A stretch of 64,000 nt of DNA from Sphaerosporella brunnea (lineage: Eukaryota > Ascomycota > Pezizomycetes > Pezizales > Pyronemataceae), in contig VXIS01000132.1 in NCBI GenBank assembly GCA_008704415.1, positions 1 to 64,000 on the forward strand, written 5' to 3'. The notes under the pieces are model-generated. The model did no database searches and was not told where the DNA came from. It saw only the letters and a program-made list of their open reading frames with translations. Both the position numbers and the translations under genes were made by a program. Shown here in pieces: positions 54,563-64,000 of the stretch; position 1 is the stretch's first letter; each line of letters begins with the position of its first letter.

Positions 54563-54934
54563 GCCGCTTTTGAAATTGTTTGCTTGCTTGATTTTATCGG
54601 ACTTTCGAGGATTTTACTTGCCTGCTGCTCACTCAGTTCCTTGCTTTCTGGATGCTCTCAAGCCTACTACGCAGTTTTGATGCTCCGCGCAACAAATGCC
54701 TCGCCTAGGGCAAGAGTTTGCCTCCTCCAGCCTTTCACTGAGCAACCTTCATGCGACGTGCGCGTCATTCTCCCTTCGCCACACCAAACCAGAGAAAGTT
54801 CACCAGAGCAAAAAGTCTAAACTTGCGCTAAAACAACAGCGAAAAATTTCGAGTTTGACCTAGAGTTTCTAGAATGACTGTAATGCGCAGCAGGCAAGGG
54901 CAACCATAGGCAACTTCAAGTCAACCACAGTAGG

Positions 54935-56394
54935 AATCCTGATGGCAGAAAGTGGCAGGCGACCGGCCGCAGCCATAAAAAAGGGAAGAGAAGCGAGACT
55001 CCGAGCGAAGATTTTAGGGAGGCCTCAGCACCTCGGCAATGACAACTGGAACCTAGCAAAGGACACACCGGCAGAGAGGCTCAGGAGGAGCTGCAAAGCA
55101 TCAGTGGGAGCAACGGAAGTGGAGAGGGTCACCCGGTGACGGAACACAAGGACAAAAGGCACTATCATAGCCCAACCAAAGGAAATAGCCCGACGCACGG
55201 CACTGGAGTGGGACGAAACCACATCTCTCACTCTTTGGACTGACAGCTCAAGACTGGACGACGGACAAGTGGGCTCAGGGGTAGCATAGAAAGAGGGAAA
55301 TGAACATGTCGGAAAAAACTACCACCTGGGTACCAGAAAAAAAGTATTCGACGCAGAGCTGTTTGCCGTAATGGAAGCAGTCAAGAGGGAGAGCAAGATG
55401 GATGCAATCACCAAGAATAGGGTCACCATCTTCACCAACTCACAAGCTACCCTGACGCGAATAAAAGACGATGAAGAGGGTCCCGGGCAGATGGTCACCA
55501 GGTGACTATACCGATGGGAAACAACTCTCACGAGACAGAACATCCACCCGGAATGCAGGTGGACACAGCCACACTTTGGGATTAAAGGCAACGAGGTTGC
55601 GGACCGACTAGCCAAAAGCAGAGCGGAAGGGGGAGAAATTGCAGACTGACTCACAGCGGGAAGGGAAGAGCCGGCAGAATGGACGTCACTCGCGCACGTC
55701 GACCAAATGGCCACCGACGTTAAATCAGACACCCAGCAAAAATGGATTGCTGACAAGCTTGAAAGTCACCACTGATACAAGCCAAGAAGGGTCAGAGGTA
55801 AAGTACAGTGGAAAAGTCTGCACAGACACTGCCAAGATCCCCAAGCAGAGGGCTCATGTGTACTACCAACTAATGTCCAGTCATGCAGTAACCAACGACT
55901 ACCTGTTCAGGCGAAAACGGCGAGACTTCAATCGATGTGATGGGTGCAACGACGACACCCCGCAAATGAGAAGTCATCTGATGTTACACCGCAAGAGGTG
56001 GAAGAAACAGAGCAAGGATTTCTTCAAAGTAGCAAAAAAAATATAGGGACGACGCAAACAGAAGAGTGAGGGACATTTTTCGCGATGACAGGATGACGAC
56101 GGTCATGCTAAAATTCCTTAACGAGACCGAGATTGGAAGACGTATGGGTTAAGTCCCCATTAAGGGGCTGATACCACTGACTCAGGGTGTGTTTAATGGT
56201 GCGATTTGTTTTTTATGTATTTCCTTTATATGGGAAGCCCCAACAGGCGGGTAAGACCGTGGGGACAGGATACCAGGTTTATTATGTCCGCCATAGGCCT
56301 TTGGCCTCACTCCGATTTGCAAGATAGGAGGCACTTGGGCTAACGTCCTCGTGTACGCTGTGTGATTTAAAACAAAACAAAACAAAACAAAAAC
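54935..56394 (+). mobile_element. Degenerate 5'-truncated LINE, second family
   Basis: Plus-strand relic of a LINE 3' half. RNase H remnants: LTLWTDSSRL, VFDAELFAVMEAVK, FTNSQATLTRI (catalytic Asp changed to Asn) and GIKGNEVADRLAK. Then a CCHC-like end, RCDGCNDDTPQMRSHLMLH. Several in-frame stops. The 3'UTR ends in an AAAAC-repeat tail at 56368-56394. Its 3' end differs from the LINE at 41-47 kb. Confidence 0.85.
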
Positions 56395-56522
56395 TACGCA
56401 CCTTCCCCCATCCTTATAGAGGAGTCGACAAGCGACGCTGCGCGACGAAAGTAATTAGAGCAAGTACATGCAAGCTTGACGGCGCACAGCATATCTACTA
56501 TGGTGCAAGGCGCTTTAAACCA

Positions 56523-56949
56523 GGACCTTTGCTGGTTTGGAGTTACCCGGTTGAAACTAGAGAGCAGAACAACCAGAAAAATAGTTTGTAAAAGCACCAT
56601 ACAATTAAAGAGAAGAATGTTCTGAGCAAGTCTACGATCTCCGATTTGAATTTGGTCTTGTGGAGGTGGAGAACTAATGGTATGAATGTGCGAACTGCGA
56701 GTGATTGAGCGAGACCCACCAAAATCCTTAGAGTGTCGGCCACTTACTGGGGGTAACGTCTGAGAATTTCATACTCTTACTTCTCCACCACCACAACACC
56801 AAATTGAAATCGGAGAGCACGAACTTGTTTGGAACATACTTCCCTTTAATCGTATCGTGCTTTTATGAACTATTTTTCTGGTTGTTCTGCTCTCTAAAGG
56901 TCGGCGCCCCTCTAGTTTCAACCGGGTAACCCCAAACCAGCGAAGGTCC
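56523..56949. mobile_element. 427-bp foldback element
   Basis: Arms 56523-56673 and 56780-56949 are inverted copies of about 150-170 bp (for example GAGAGCAGAACAACCAGAAA and its inverse) differing by scattered substitutions and an 18-nt indel near 56900. The loop is about 105 bp. No transposase. Long hairpin-forming MITE or foldback element. Confidence 0.8.
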
Positions 56950-57446
56950 ATGCAGCGGAGCGAGTAAGCGACCATACTTATTCCACACTCTATAGCTGGA
57001 GCGGTAATGGAAATGGGCTGTCAGCGGGAGATCAGTCAAGAGACCAGTATGCCAGCGGCGAGGGCTGTCCTCGATGTCCGCCCATCCCTCCACCAATCGC
57101 GGCATATCATCAAAGGCTTTTCAGCAGCGACACGGTCGGACATTGCTCCTCAATCACTGCAGAAATTGAAATGCACATTCCTAGCTGTACCCACTATGTG
57201 ACCTCCACTCGCGTGTCCTCCTACCACCGCGCCCCGTGATCTGACGACCGCAGAACCACCCCGCGCGGTGCAGCCTGGACCTCACTGTGTCGGCGTTGTC
57301 AGGGGCGACAATGGCCATGGTAGCCTTCCTCCATCACGAGCAGTGCTTGCAAAAAAGGGGCTATGGTGCGTTTGGGGGACCTGACGTTTTTGACTTCAAG
57401 TTCCCACACATTTACCCCCCCACCAGCAGCTTTCGGTGCGGAAAGC
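56950..57446. other. Intergenic region
   Basis: About 0.5 kb with no supported gene; 3' flank of the two-TM protein gene. Confidence 0.5.
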
Positions 57447-58082
57447 TTAGCCTTCCCGACTCCCGTTCACGGGCTTCCTTTTCCACCTTCTCCAGGAAAC
57501 CCCCGCGTCAGCAACCTGAGCTGCAACAAGCTCCTGACGACTGCGTTTAGCCGTGGCCTTTCCAGCGCAGCGATCGCGAATGCGCTGGCTCCCGCAGTTC
57601 TCGGCTCCCAGTTTCACGAGAAAAAAGCAAGGATAGCCGAGCACCAACAGCGCCGCCGCATCCGCCGACGGAAACTCGTCGTTCTGGTTCGAAGCGACCG
57701 TCAGGCAGCTAGCTACCTACCGACAAGCCTCCCTCCGACAGACCAGCGCGGCGGCGGCCAGAGCGACCAACCACAGCAGCGCCGTTTGCCCGAGCACGGC
57801 CAACACGGGCTTGAGTCTGCGTCGGAACGTCGACAACGTTCGCGGGCAGCGTTTCCTCGGCGGACGGCGGAGGCGGCGGAACAGTTTCCGCGCGAAGGAG
57901 GGGAAGGAGGAGGAGAAGCTCGAGGTGGGGGGGTGCGCTGGTGTCGTTGGGTCGGCCGGGAACGTGCCGGGCGGCCGGAGCAGCGCCAGTTCGTCGTCGT
58001 CGTCTCCCGGCTGCGTTTGGAGCTTTCGGGACTCTCCTCGGGGTTTGCGGGATGGCCGGGTCAGGAAGCTTGCGGCTTTCAT
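57447..58082 (-). CDS. Two-TM membrane protein of unknown function
   Basis: Exons 58082-57744 and 57683-57447 (60-nt intron, donor GTCTGT, CTGAC branch site, acceptor AACCAG, frame kept) give 191 aa. The N-terminus is basic and disordered with an Asp run and a Ser/Pro linker. A TM segment (about 92-113, LAVLGQTALLWLVALAAAAL) precedes the intron, and a second (about 121-140, ALLVLGYPCFFLVKLGA) follows it. The C-terminus is basic and helical. Without splicing the frame ends shortly after TM1. No family recognised; a small endomembrane protein is plausible. Confidence 0.55.
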
Positions 58083-58555
58083 ATCTCGGCGTTGGGGGAT
58101 GTTGCGGCGTTGTCGAGATGATGATGGTGATGGTACGTATCGAGCTGGGACGTGACTATATTTTTTTTTGTTCTTTTTTTGTTTTTTTTCCTACGGGTGA
58201 TGCCACCGCGTACGTATGTATGGGCGGCCGGCCGGTCTCTTGATCTCTTCAACCTGAACCGACGCGACTTACTCGGGACTCAAGAAGCCCCCAGCCACCG
58301 ATCCGTGAAGCCTGTGGCTATATGTATTGTGTAAGAGCAACACGGCCTGCAAACCGCAGTTCCATGATGAATGAAGCCTCTGACATCCAGAACCCACCAT
58401 CCACTCTCACTCTCACACCCCGGAATCCTCACGATCCCCCCCCCCCCCCAACCCAAATATCCGCAAATAATAAGCCCCTCCCCCCCCCCCCCCCTCCCCG
58501 CCCCCTTCCATCCTCCCAAACTCCCAATCCGTAGAGTAGTGACAACCAACAAAAA
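58083..58555. other. Divergent promoter region
   Basis: Lies between divergent genes. C-runs at 58436-58449 and 58480-58494, T-rich tract at 58158-58190. No gene. Confidence 0.5.
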
Positions 58556-58825
58556 ATGTTCCGACGCCACCACCTGCGCACGCTCGGGCCGCCACAGGAG
58601 CCAGCAGGGAAAAACCCCATCGCCGTGAAAACGAGCGACAAGCTGAGGTCAGCGCTGGACGCGCTTACGCGGCCGCTGCAGCACCGGCTGGAAAAGCGAC
58701 GCCTCGAGGAAGCGCGGCGAGAAAGACTCAACGAAACCGCGATGCACGAGTTTCTCGTTGGGGCTGACCACGTTTCCCGCAAGGTTTGGGAGCGGTGGGA
58801 ACAGCTGAGTGCGAGGGTTGAGTGA
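58556..58825 (+). CDS. Small hypothetical protein (89 aa)
   Basis: ATG preceded by six A (good fungal context), no intron. Arg/Lys/Glu-rich, mostly helical, with RLEKRRLEEARRERL near the middle and a Trp-rich end (VWERWEQL). Length and charge resemble small mitochondrial or ribosome-associated proteins, but no family is recognised. Confidence 0.45.
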   Translation: MFRRHHLRTLGPPQEPAGKNPIAVKTSDKLRSALDALTRPLQHRLEKRRLEEARRERLNETAMHEFLVGADHVSRKVWERWEQLSARVE

Positions 58826-59003
58826 GCGGAGTAGTTATGTTGCGGAAACAAAAAAACAATCAGAGTTCCACTGTCCAAAACACCGAAGTCATGCTACATG
58901 CGCATCCCTGAAGACACTCGATCCGCGACCTCATAGCCGCATCGAGGGGAGAACGATGCTCCAAAATCAAATGAATCCTAAAGCCTAACTCCCGCCTGCT
59001 TGA

Positions 59004-61288
59004 TCACTGAAATGGGACGTGCAACAAGTTCTGCCAAAAGTTGTCGGAATCCACGTCACCCAAAATCCCAGCGCCGAACTGCACCGTCCCCGGATCGAAA
59101 GTGGCGGTGTCGGTGCCCGTGTCCGTGACTGCGCTTGGATCCGGCAGGGATAAGATCTCGTCCAGATCCATCGTCGACAGGATGCCCGTGTTGATCGGGC
59201 CGAACCCGTTGTTGACGTCGTGCACTGGGGCCCAGTGCGTTGAGGTGGTCCTGGCCGCCCAGGGATCTTCGCTCACCATCGACGCGGATGATGAAGGTGA
59301 GTGACGGTTCACCGAGTCGTGGGTGAAGGTTGACGGCGGGGTTTCGCTGCCCGGTGGGTTGCATGATGCGCGGAGATGCTGCGATGAGGTGCGGGAGCGC
59401 TCGGCGCGGTTGATCAGCAAGTTCAGTACCGCCGCACCCTTCTCCGCCAGCTTGACCCGGCGGCCGAGAACTTCCATCCTCTTCTGGCCGCTGCGGATGT
59501 GCACCATCGCCTGATCCAGAAGGTCCTGTTCCAGCGACAGTGGGGAGGTGATGATCACCGCGGCCATCAGCACCGCCGGATCGAACGTGAAGAAGTTGAG
59601 CGTGTAGAGAGTGTGGTGATGCTCCCTCGTGGCGTCGAACAGTGCCTGCTGAGATTCCAGCGCCATGAGCCCCGCGGACACGATTTCAACGCGGCTCTTT
59701 TCCCGCGTGAATATGTACGGCCGATGCAGAGCCACCAGGAGACTGTAGGTGTCGCATTTCAGCAGTTCCGCCTGCGCCCGCAGGAACGGATTCGCGGCGT
59801 CGTGGCTGGCGTCGCGATCCGTCACCGCGAGCGCTGGAGGGTAGCATTCCATCGTCGCGTAGATCTTGGCTTGCAACCGCTCCACCCCGGCCAAGTCCCG
59901 CGACGGCGTCTTTGCGGACTCGAGCTGCAGATCGTCGATCTCGTTGACGATGTGTGCGAGTCGGTAGTCGAAAAGCCGCTGCGTGGACTGCCCCGGAGGG
60001 TCGAGTGGTCCCCGCGGGACCGGCGGGCCCCGCGTGAGGTCGTTCGGTACGTTGCAGTCCAACGGCGGCGTGACGGTGCAGTGCCGGTCGTCGATGAGAG
60101 TTGGCCGGCCGAGAATCATGCCCATGAACCTGAGATCGTCAGGACGCGTCGGCGGAGAAGCGTCACGGGAGCGACCCACCTGTCCCAGATGTACAGATTC
60201 ACCCACACCCACTTCTCGATCTCTCGCCGCCACAGACTCGGAAAGTCCTCCGGCGTGCCCGCACCGAAACCCCTCGGCTGCTCCCTGTGCAGACCGAGCT
60301 CTTGCGCTTCCCTGATCGCCTGGCCGAGCGCGTGCCACGACTCCACCGCCCGCCCCTCGCTCTTCAGCCACGATGCCCTCAAGAACCACTGCTGAGCTCG
60401 CGGAAGCGTGGTCTGACTCCGCGCCAACAGGGTCGCCAGCTCGCAAGCGGCGTTGCTGTACGTGGTCGACAAGCCTTTGAAATCCGGTTTCCCGAGGATG
60501 TCCAGCTGGCTCATCTGCTCGAAGTGCTCGCGGGGCAGCATCTGCAGCGCTACCGCCAGCACCTGCAGCAGCAACGAGGGAAACTGCGATAGCTGCCGCC
60601 GCTTCTCGCCGTTTCCGGACCCCCCGTGAGCTGGCACCGGTGGGTTGTCGGAGGTGCAGCACTGGTACCACTCGTCCAGAAGCCGATGGAACGATCCCGC
60701 GTGGACCACGCCGTATATCCAGTTGCATTCCGCGAAGAACACTTTCACGAGAAGCATCGTGTACGGCCGCGGCGGTATCGTCGTCAACAGGCGGTGATAG
60801 GCGTGCAGCTCAGCGTGCTGATCGGGTACGTCCAGCATCGACTCTGGCCTCCAGATCCCCTCTTGCAGGTCCAGCTGCGCCACGGGTCAGCTGTCCTCCC
60901 GGCAACGCATCGCCGCAGGTCAAACCTTCTCCAGCACTTCGGCAGCGCTGCAAGTTCGGTTGCTCACATACCCGAAGCTGCCGCCGACATCCGCGCTCGT
61001 CAGAACCGTCTCCCCGAGGTTTGCGGGTGAGGCGCTGTCGGATGTCCGCCGCGGCCGCGAGGGCTTGCTCTCGTACCGGCACAGATGGCTCGCGGAGCGC
61101 AGGGTGCAGTTTCCGCACGGCTGCTGTCGGTCGCACTTTTTCCACGGTGCCGGTCAGCAGCGGCGAAGGACGTCACGGGGGAGCTGGTGGGTCCCGACCT
61201 TTTGCTTTCGTCGGTGGCATTCGGTGCAGGAGATCACAGGACGCTGGCGTTTTCTCTTTTTCGCCTGGTTGGTTTCGGGGGAGGACAT
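59004..61288 (-). CDS. Zn2Cys6 transcription factor
   Basis: Exons 61288-61199, 61135-60926, 60874-60180 and 60129-59004 (63-, 51- and 50-nt introns, GT-AG, frame kept) give 706 aa. The zinc cluster is split by the first intron: C21-x2-C24-x6-C31-x5-C37-x2-C40-x8-C49, the exact Gal4-type spacing, preceded by the basic KKRKRQRP. A fungal-specific transcription factor domain follows from about 110 to 500 (PPRPYTMLLVKVFF, FHRLLDEWY, ESWHALGQAIREAQELGLHR, WVWVNLYIWDR, ALHRPYIF). The C-terminus is acidic and Ser/Pro/Thr-rich (STMDLDEILSLPD), a likely activation region. The target pathway cannot be told from its neighbours. An upstream in-frame ATG exists but lies in likely 5'UTR. Confidence 0.9.
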
Positions 61289-63716
61289 CGCTGGTGCGGC
61301 GGGGTGCGATGGAACGAAAATCGTTAACCATTTATCCGTTTCCGTCACGGAAGGAGTTTCAAGGGAACGGACGCCGATTCTCGCGCATAAAATAACAAAA
61401 TGCATAGTTACGGCGAGGTCCACGGTCCAACATGTGCTCCACGATACGTAATTTTGTACATCCCCGCGGTCATACGATCACGGGCTGGTCTCGGCTCTGG
61501 GGATTTCCAACTGGCTGCGGATATAGAAATCACGATGCTACCCGTTTCGGCGTTGAACGGGATGCGCTCCATTCCTTAACTCTCGTGCCATCAAGAAGTT
61601 CACCCCACGAATGGCATCTGCAGCTATAGCTGTATGCACGCGCCCACAACCGCAAACGACGTTTTGATTTTGGGAACACATGGCAACCGAGAACAGTAGC
61701 CCCCTGGACGTCCCGCATCCGCAGCTTGCGATGATGGTAGGGGGCATGAAGCTCTTTTTCGTGCTGCGGAAGCTACTCACGTCCTTCCGGTCGCGCGGGG
61801 AAACTCACAAGATTCGGGCGGCCATGGCCGATTGCTTTCGAGAAGCCGCGGGTCTGGGCCTGGGAAGAAAGATCTCGTGCGAGGGTAGTCGCTTCCGGCA
61901 TGCCGACACCTGCGGTGCGACAGCGTGGGAGACGGGTTGATTGCGTTAAACCAAACTCAACATGTCCTTCGTGATCGCTGAAAATACAGAGCGAGTGACC
62001 ACCGTGATTGGGGATTGGAAGAAGACGAGGTTAGAAGGCCGGCCGTGACCGGACATCGAGTTTTGATTTATTTTTTTTCTGGTCCGTTGGACGGATAGAC
62101 TTTATTGTCGATTACCAGCTGCCTTTGGAGATCTAATCCCTTTCTTCCTGTGGCCGGAATCCTCGATGTTGGAGGACTCCGCGTTTGATATTGCAGGGCT
62201 CCACCGAGAGTTGGCCCCAGGAACCAGCAGTGCGCTGATTCCTCGTTTCCAGGAGAAGGGGCACGATGAGGCGTATGGAGCGGCAGTCAGGTAAAACCCA
62301 GAAGCAAAGGGGCTGCTGACAATGCGTCAACTCAACCCGTACTATTGTTAACTTTAAGCTTATAAAGTATCCACGACAAACCAGAATAGTGATAAGCTTA
62401 GATGCCATGGCCACTGGGGGTTTACCCCTACCTACTATCTATACTTTCCGGTATGACTCTCACAATCTGCCTTCGTGACTCTACACCATGCGTGCAAAAG
62501 ACTTCGTTGAAGTTAGAGTGCAAAGTTCCGCCGAACCTTACATAACCCCAGGCCTATATGAGCCCACCGTTCCCGCATCTCTCTCCATCTGCACCCCTCA
62601 CCGTCAAGAAGCGTCTCGATTTCCGCATGTTTTATGATGAGAGTGACTGACGCGCACAGGAACACACAGCAGCCGCCCTTCCACCCCCCCCCCCCCCAAA
62701 CATTCAGGCAGGAGGAAGTCGAAAAAGACCACTCCGCCGACACCACTCAGCAACAAAAATATATAGACTCTTTATATTGATACCTCTCGCCATACCCCCC
62801 TTTCGCATTACCCAATACCCCCCGTCTTTCCATCGTCTCCAGCAGCCAGCGCGTCTATCTCGTAATGTAAGTCTGCTTTGCCGTCCCCGCGCAAGCCGCG
62901 TAGGCTGACAAATATATGTGGCGATGCAGAACAAAGACATCGACCCAAGGGCTGGAGCGCGCACCGTCACCCAGGCACTGTCAGTGCGTGAGCCAGAACC
63001 AAAAAAGAAAAAAGAAAAGAAAAAACGTTCGCCGCGGCGATCACGTCGCTCGATGGTGTTCAGACGGGCTGAATCACTGCGACGGCCCCCTCCCCTCGAG
63101 TGGGGGGCATTATCAATTTATAAGGCCTCATTTGAGGACCGCCCAGCTCGGGATATAGAGCTTTGAAAAAAAAAAAAAATTATTATACACGAAAAAAAAG
63201 GGGGGGGGGGGGGGGGGGCGGGGTCTGAAGCTGCGGGAAAGTAAGTGTTGTCCTGCTCTTCTTTGGCTGGTTTTTTGTTTTTGCAGGATGCAGGCTTCTT
63301 GACGGTGCGGAGGGCTCGGAAATAGACTTGGATTTTTGAAAAAAAAAGACTTGCAATTACCTACTTGTATGGAAACTCCGTTCTCCAGTGACAAAGATAC
63401 CATGCGCCAGATTCAACAGTGACGGCTTGCTGCATGTCTTGTCACTCGCCCCAGTGACGAAAGTCGGATCACAGATAGGGGTCGATAATTACGGTTCGAT
63501 TAGGTACGTTTCTGTACGTGGCTTAAGTTTAGGCAAACGTACACTGTAGATCATCGCGCCTGGGACCGGTATGGAAGGTTGTTTTACGGTGAGATACCGA
63601 GAGCTCGGCGTCGGAGCCCAAGAGAAAGTGGAATACTGGCAATCCCTGGATATAAAGTGGCCCTCTTCCGGCTGCCTGCCACAGCCTCAGGCTGCCAGTG
63701 CCCATTCAAGTCAACA
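61289..63716. other. Intergenic region
   Basis: About 2.4 kb. Short frames at 61680-61940 and 62924-63166 start with ATG but show no family resemblance. C-run at 62686-62697 and a long G-run at 63200-63218. Function not seen. Confidence 0.45.
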
Positions 63717-63989
63717 ATGCCTCGCCACCCAGACCCCGAAATTCAGGCCAACTTCAAAATACGTGATGCGCCGCAAGGTGCAAAGGTAAGTTCCTCTCTT
63801 TCAAGTACCTGTCGCCACTAGTCGAGTCCCTTACCGTGTGAAATCCTACACCGCCGCCATTATAGACAGAAGGGTGCGAGGAACACAACACGTGGAAAAG
63901 TTCACCTCCGCGATGAGTGTCAACGGTACCGTAACTACTCGAGCTTCAACGAACGGCGCAGGCTACCATGGACCCTACAATCAACTTGA
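63717..63989 (+). CDS. Possible hAT-like transposase N-terminus (partial)
   Basis: Exon 63717-63785 (MPRHPDPEIQANFKIRDAPQ...) ends at a perfect GTAAGT donor. An acceptor at 63869 continues in frame with RNTTRGKVHLRDECQRY, which resembles the BED-type finger of fungal hAT-like genes. The frame stops at 63989, so either another intron precedes the stop or the gene is broken. Cut by the window end. Confidence 0.35.
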
Positions 63990-64000
63990 ACGTCCTCCAC

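Noticed and set aside
59499..60395. Plus-strand frame of 298 codons opposite the Zn2Cys6 gene
   Set aside because: Antisense shadow of the transcription-factor exons, which have exact zinc-cluster spacing and clean introns.

Overview
The window looks like a filamentous ascomycete (Pezizomycotina) chromosome segment. The genes have short introns (about 46 to 98 nt, with CTRAC/CTAAT branch sites) and the protein families are typically fungal: a TRP/Flc-like membrane protein, an AidB-like acyl-CoA dehydrogenase, a CYP504-type P450, a Zn2Cys6 regulator, a MARVEL protein and small secreted cysteine proteins. Genus and class cannot be fixed from the sequence alone. All exon models are hand-built from reading frames, splice consensus and family knowledge. 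No search was run.

Layout. 0-6 kb: TRP/Flc-like gene (minus) with a long promoter, then an intron-bearing tRNA-Gly(CCC). 6-13 kb: mostly non-coding, with one gene encoding a three-repeat fungal protein at 9.0-10.0 kb. 13.4-18.8 kb: an AidB-like acyl-CoA dehydrogenase gene whose stop codon overlaps the target-site duplication of an intact 3.05-kb hAT transposon. 20-28.9 kb: MARVEL protein, small secreted protein, CYP504-like P450, ubiquitin-like-domain protein, an 81-bp-armed MITE and a second secreted protein. 29-31 kb: a DUF6818/Myb-like nuclear protein and a third secreted cysteine protein. 31-35 kb: gene-poor, with several small foldback elements. 35.4-40.1 kb: a ten-exon gene for a 1354-residue protein joining a zinc-binding N-terminus, a P-loop GTPase-like domain, a RING finger and a C-terminal patatin phospholipase. 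This is the most interesting gene here.

40.6-47.0 kb is a transposon nest: a Tc1/mariner relic abuts a degenerate Tad-like LINE, which carries two solo LTRs and a MITE. 47.7-52.1 kb holds a poorly understood gene, two more TA-flanked elements (one extremely G-rich) and a diverged tandem array. 52.2-54.5 kb encodes a Crinkler/RHS-type protein (P-loop ATPase plus restriction-endonuclease-like domain), followed by a second LINE relic and a long foldback element. 57.4-61.3 kb: a two-TM membrane protein, a small ORF and a Zn2Cys6 transcription factor. The window ends in what may be the start of an hAT-like gene.

No secondary-metabolite cluster or operon-like grouping is evident. The theme is a repeat-rich accessory region between ordinary metabolic and regulatory genes. 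It holds defence- or conflict-type genes (GTPase-RING-patatin and Crinkler/RHS) and at least eight distinct foldback or MITE-like elements.
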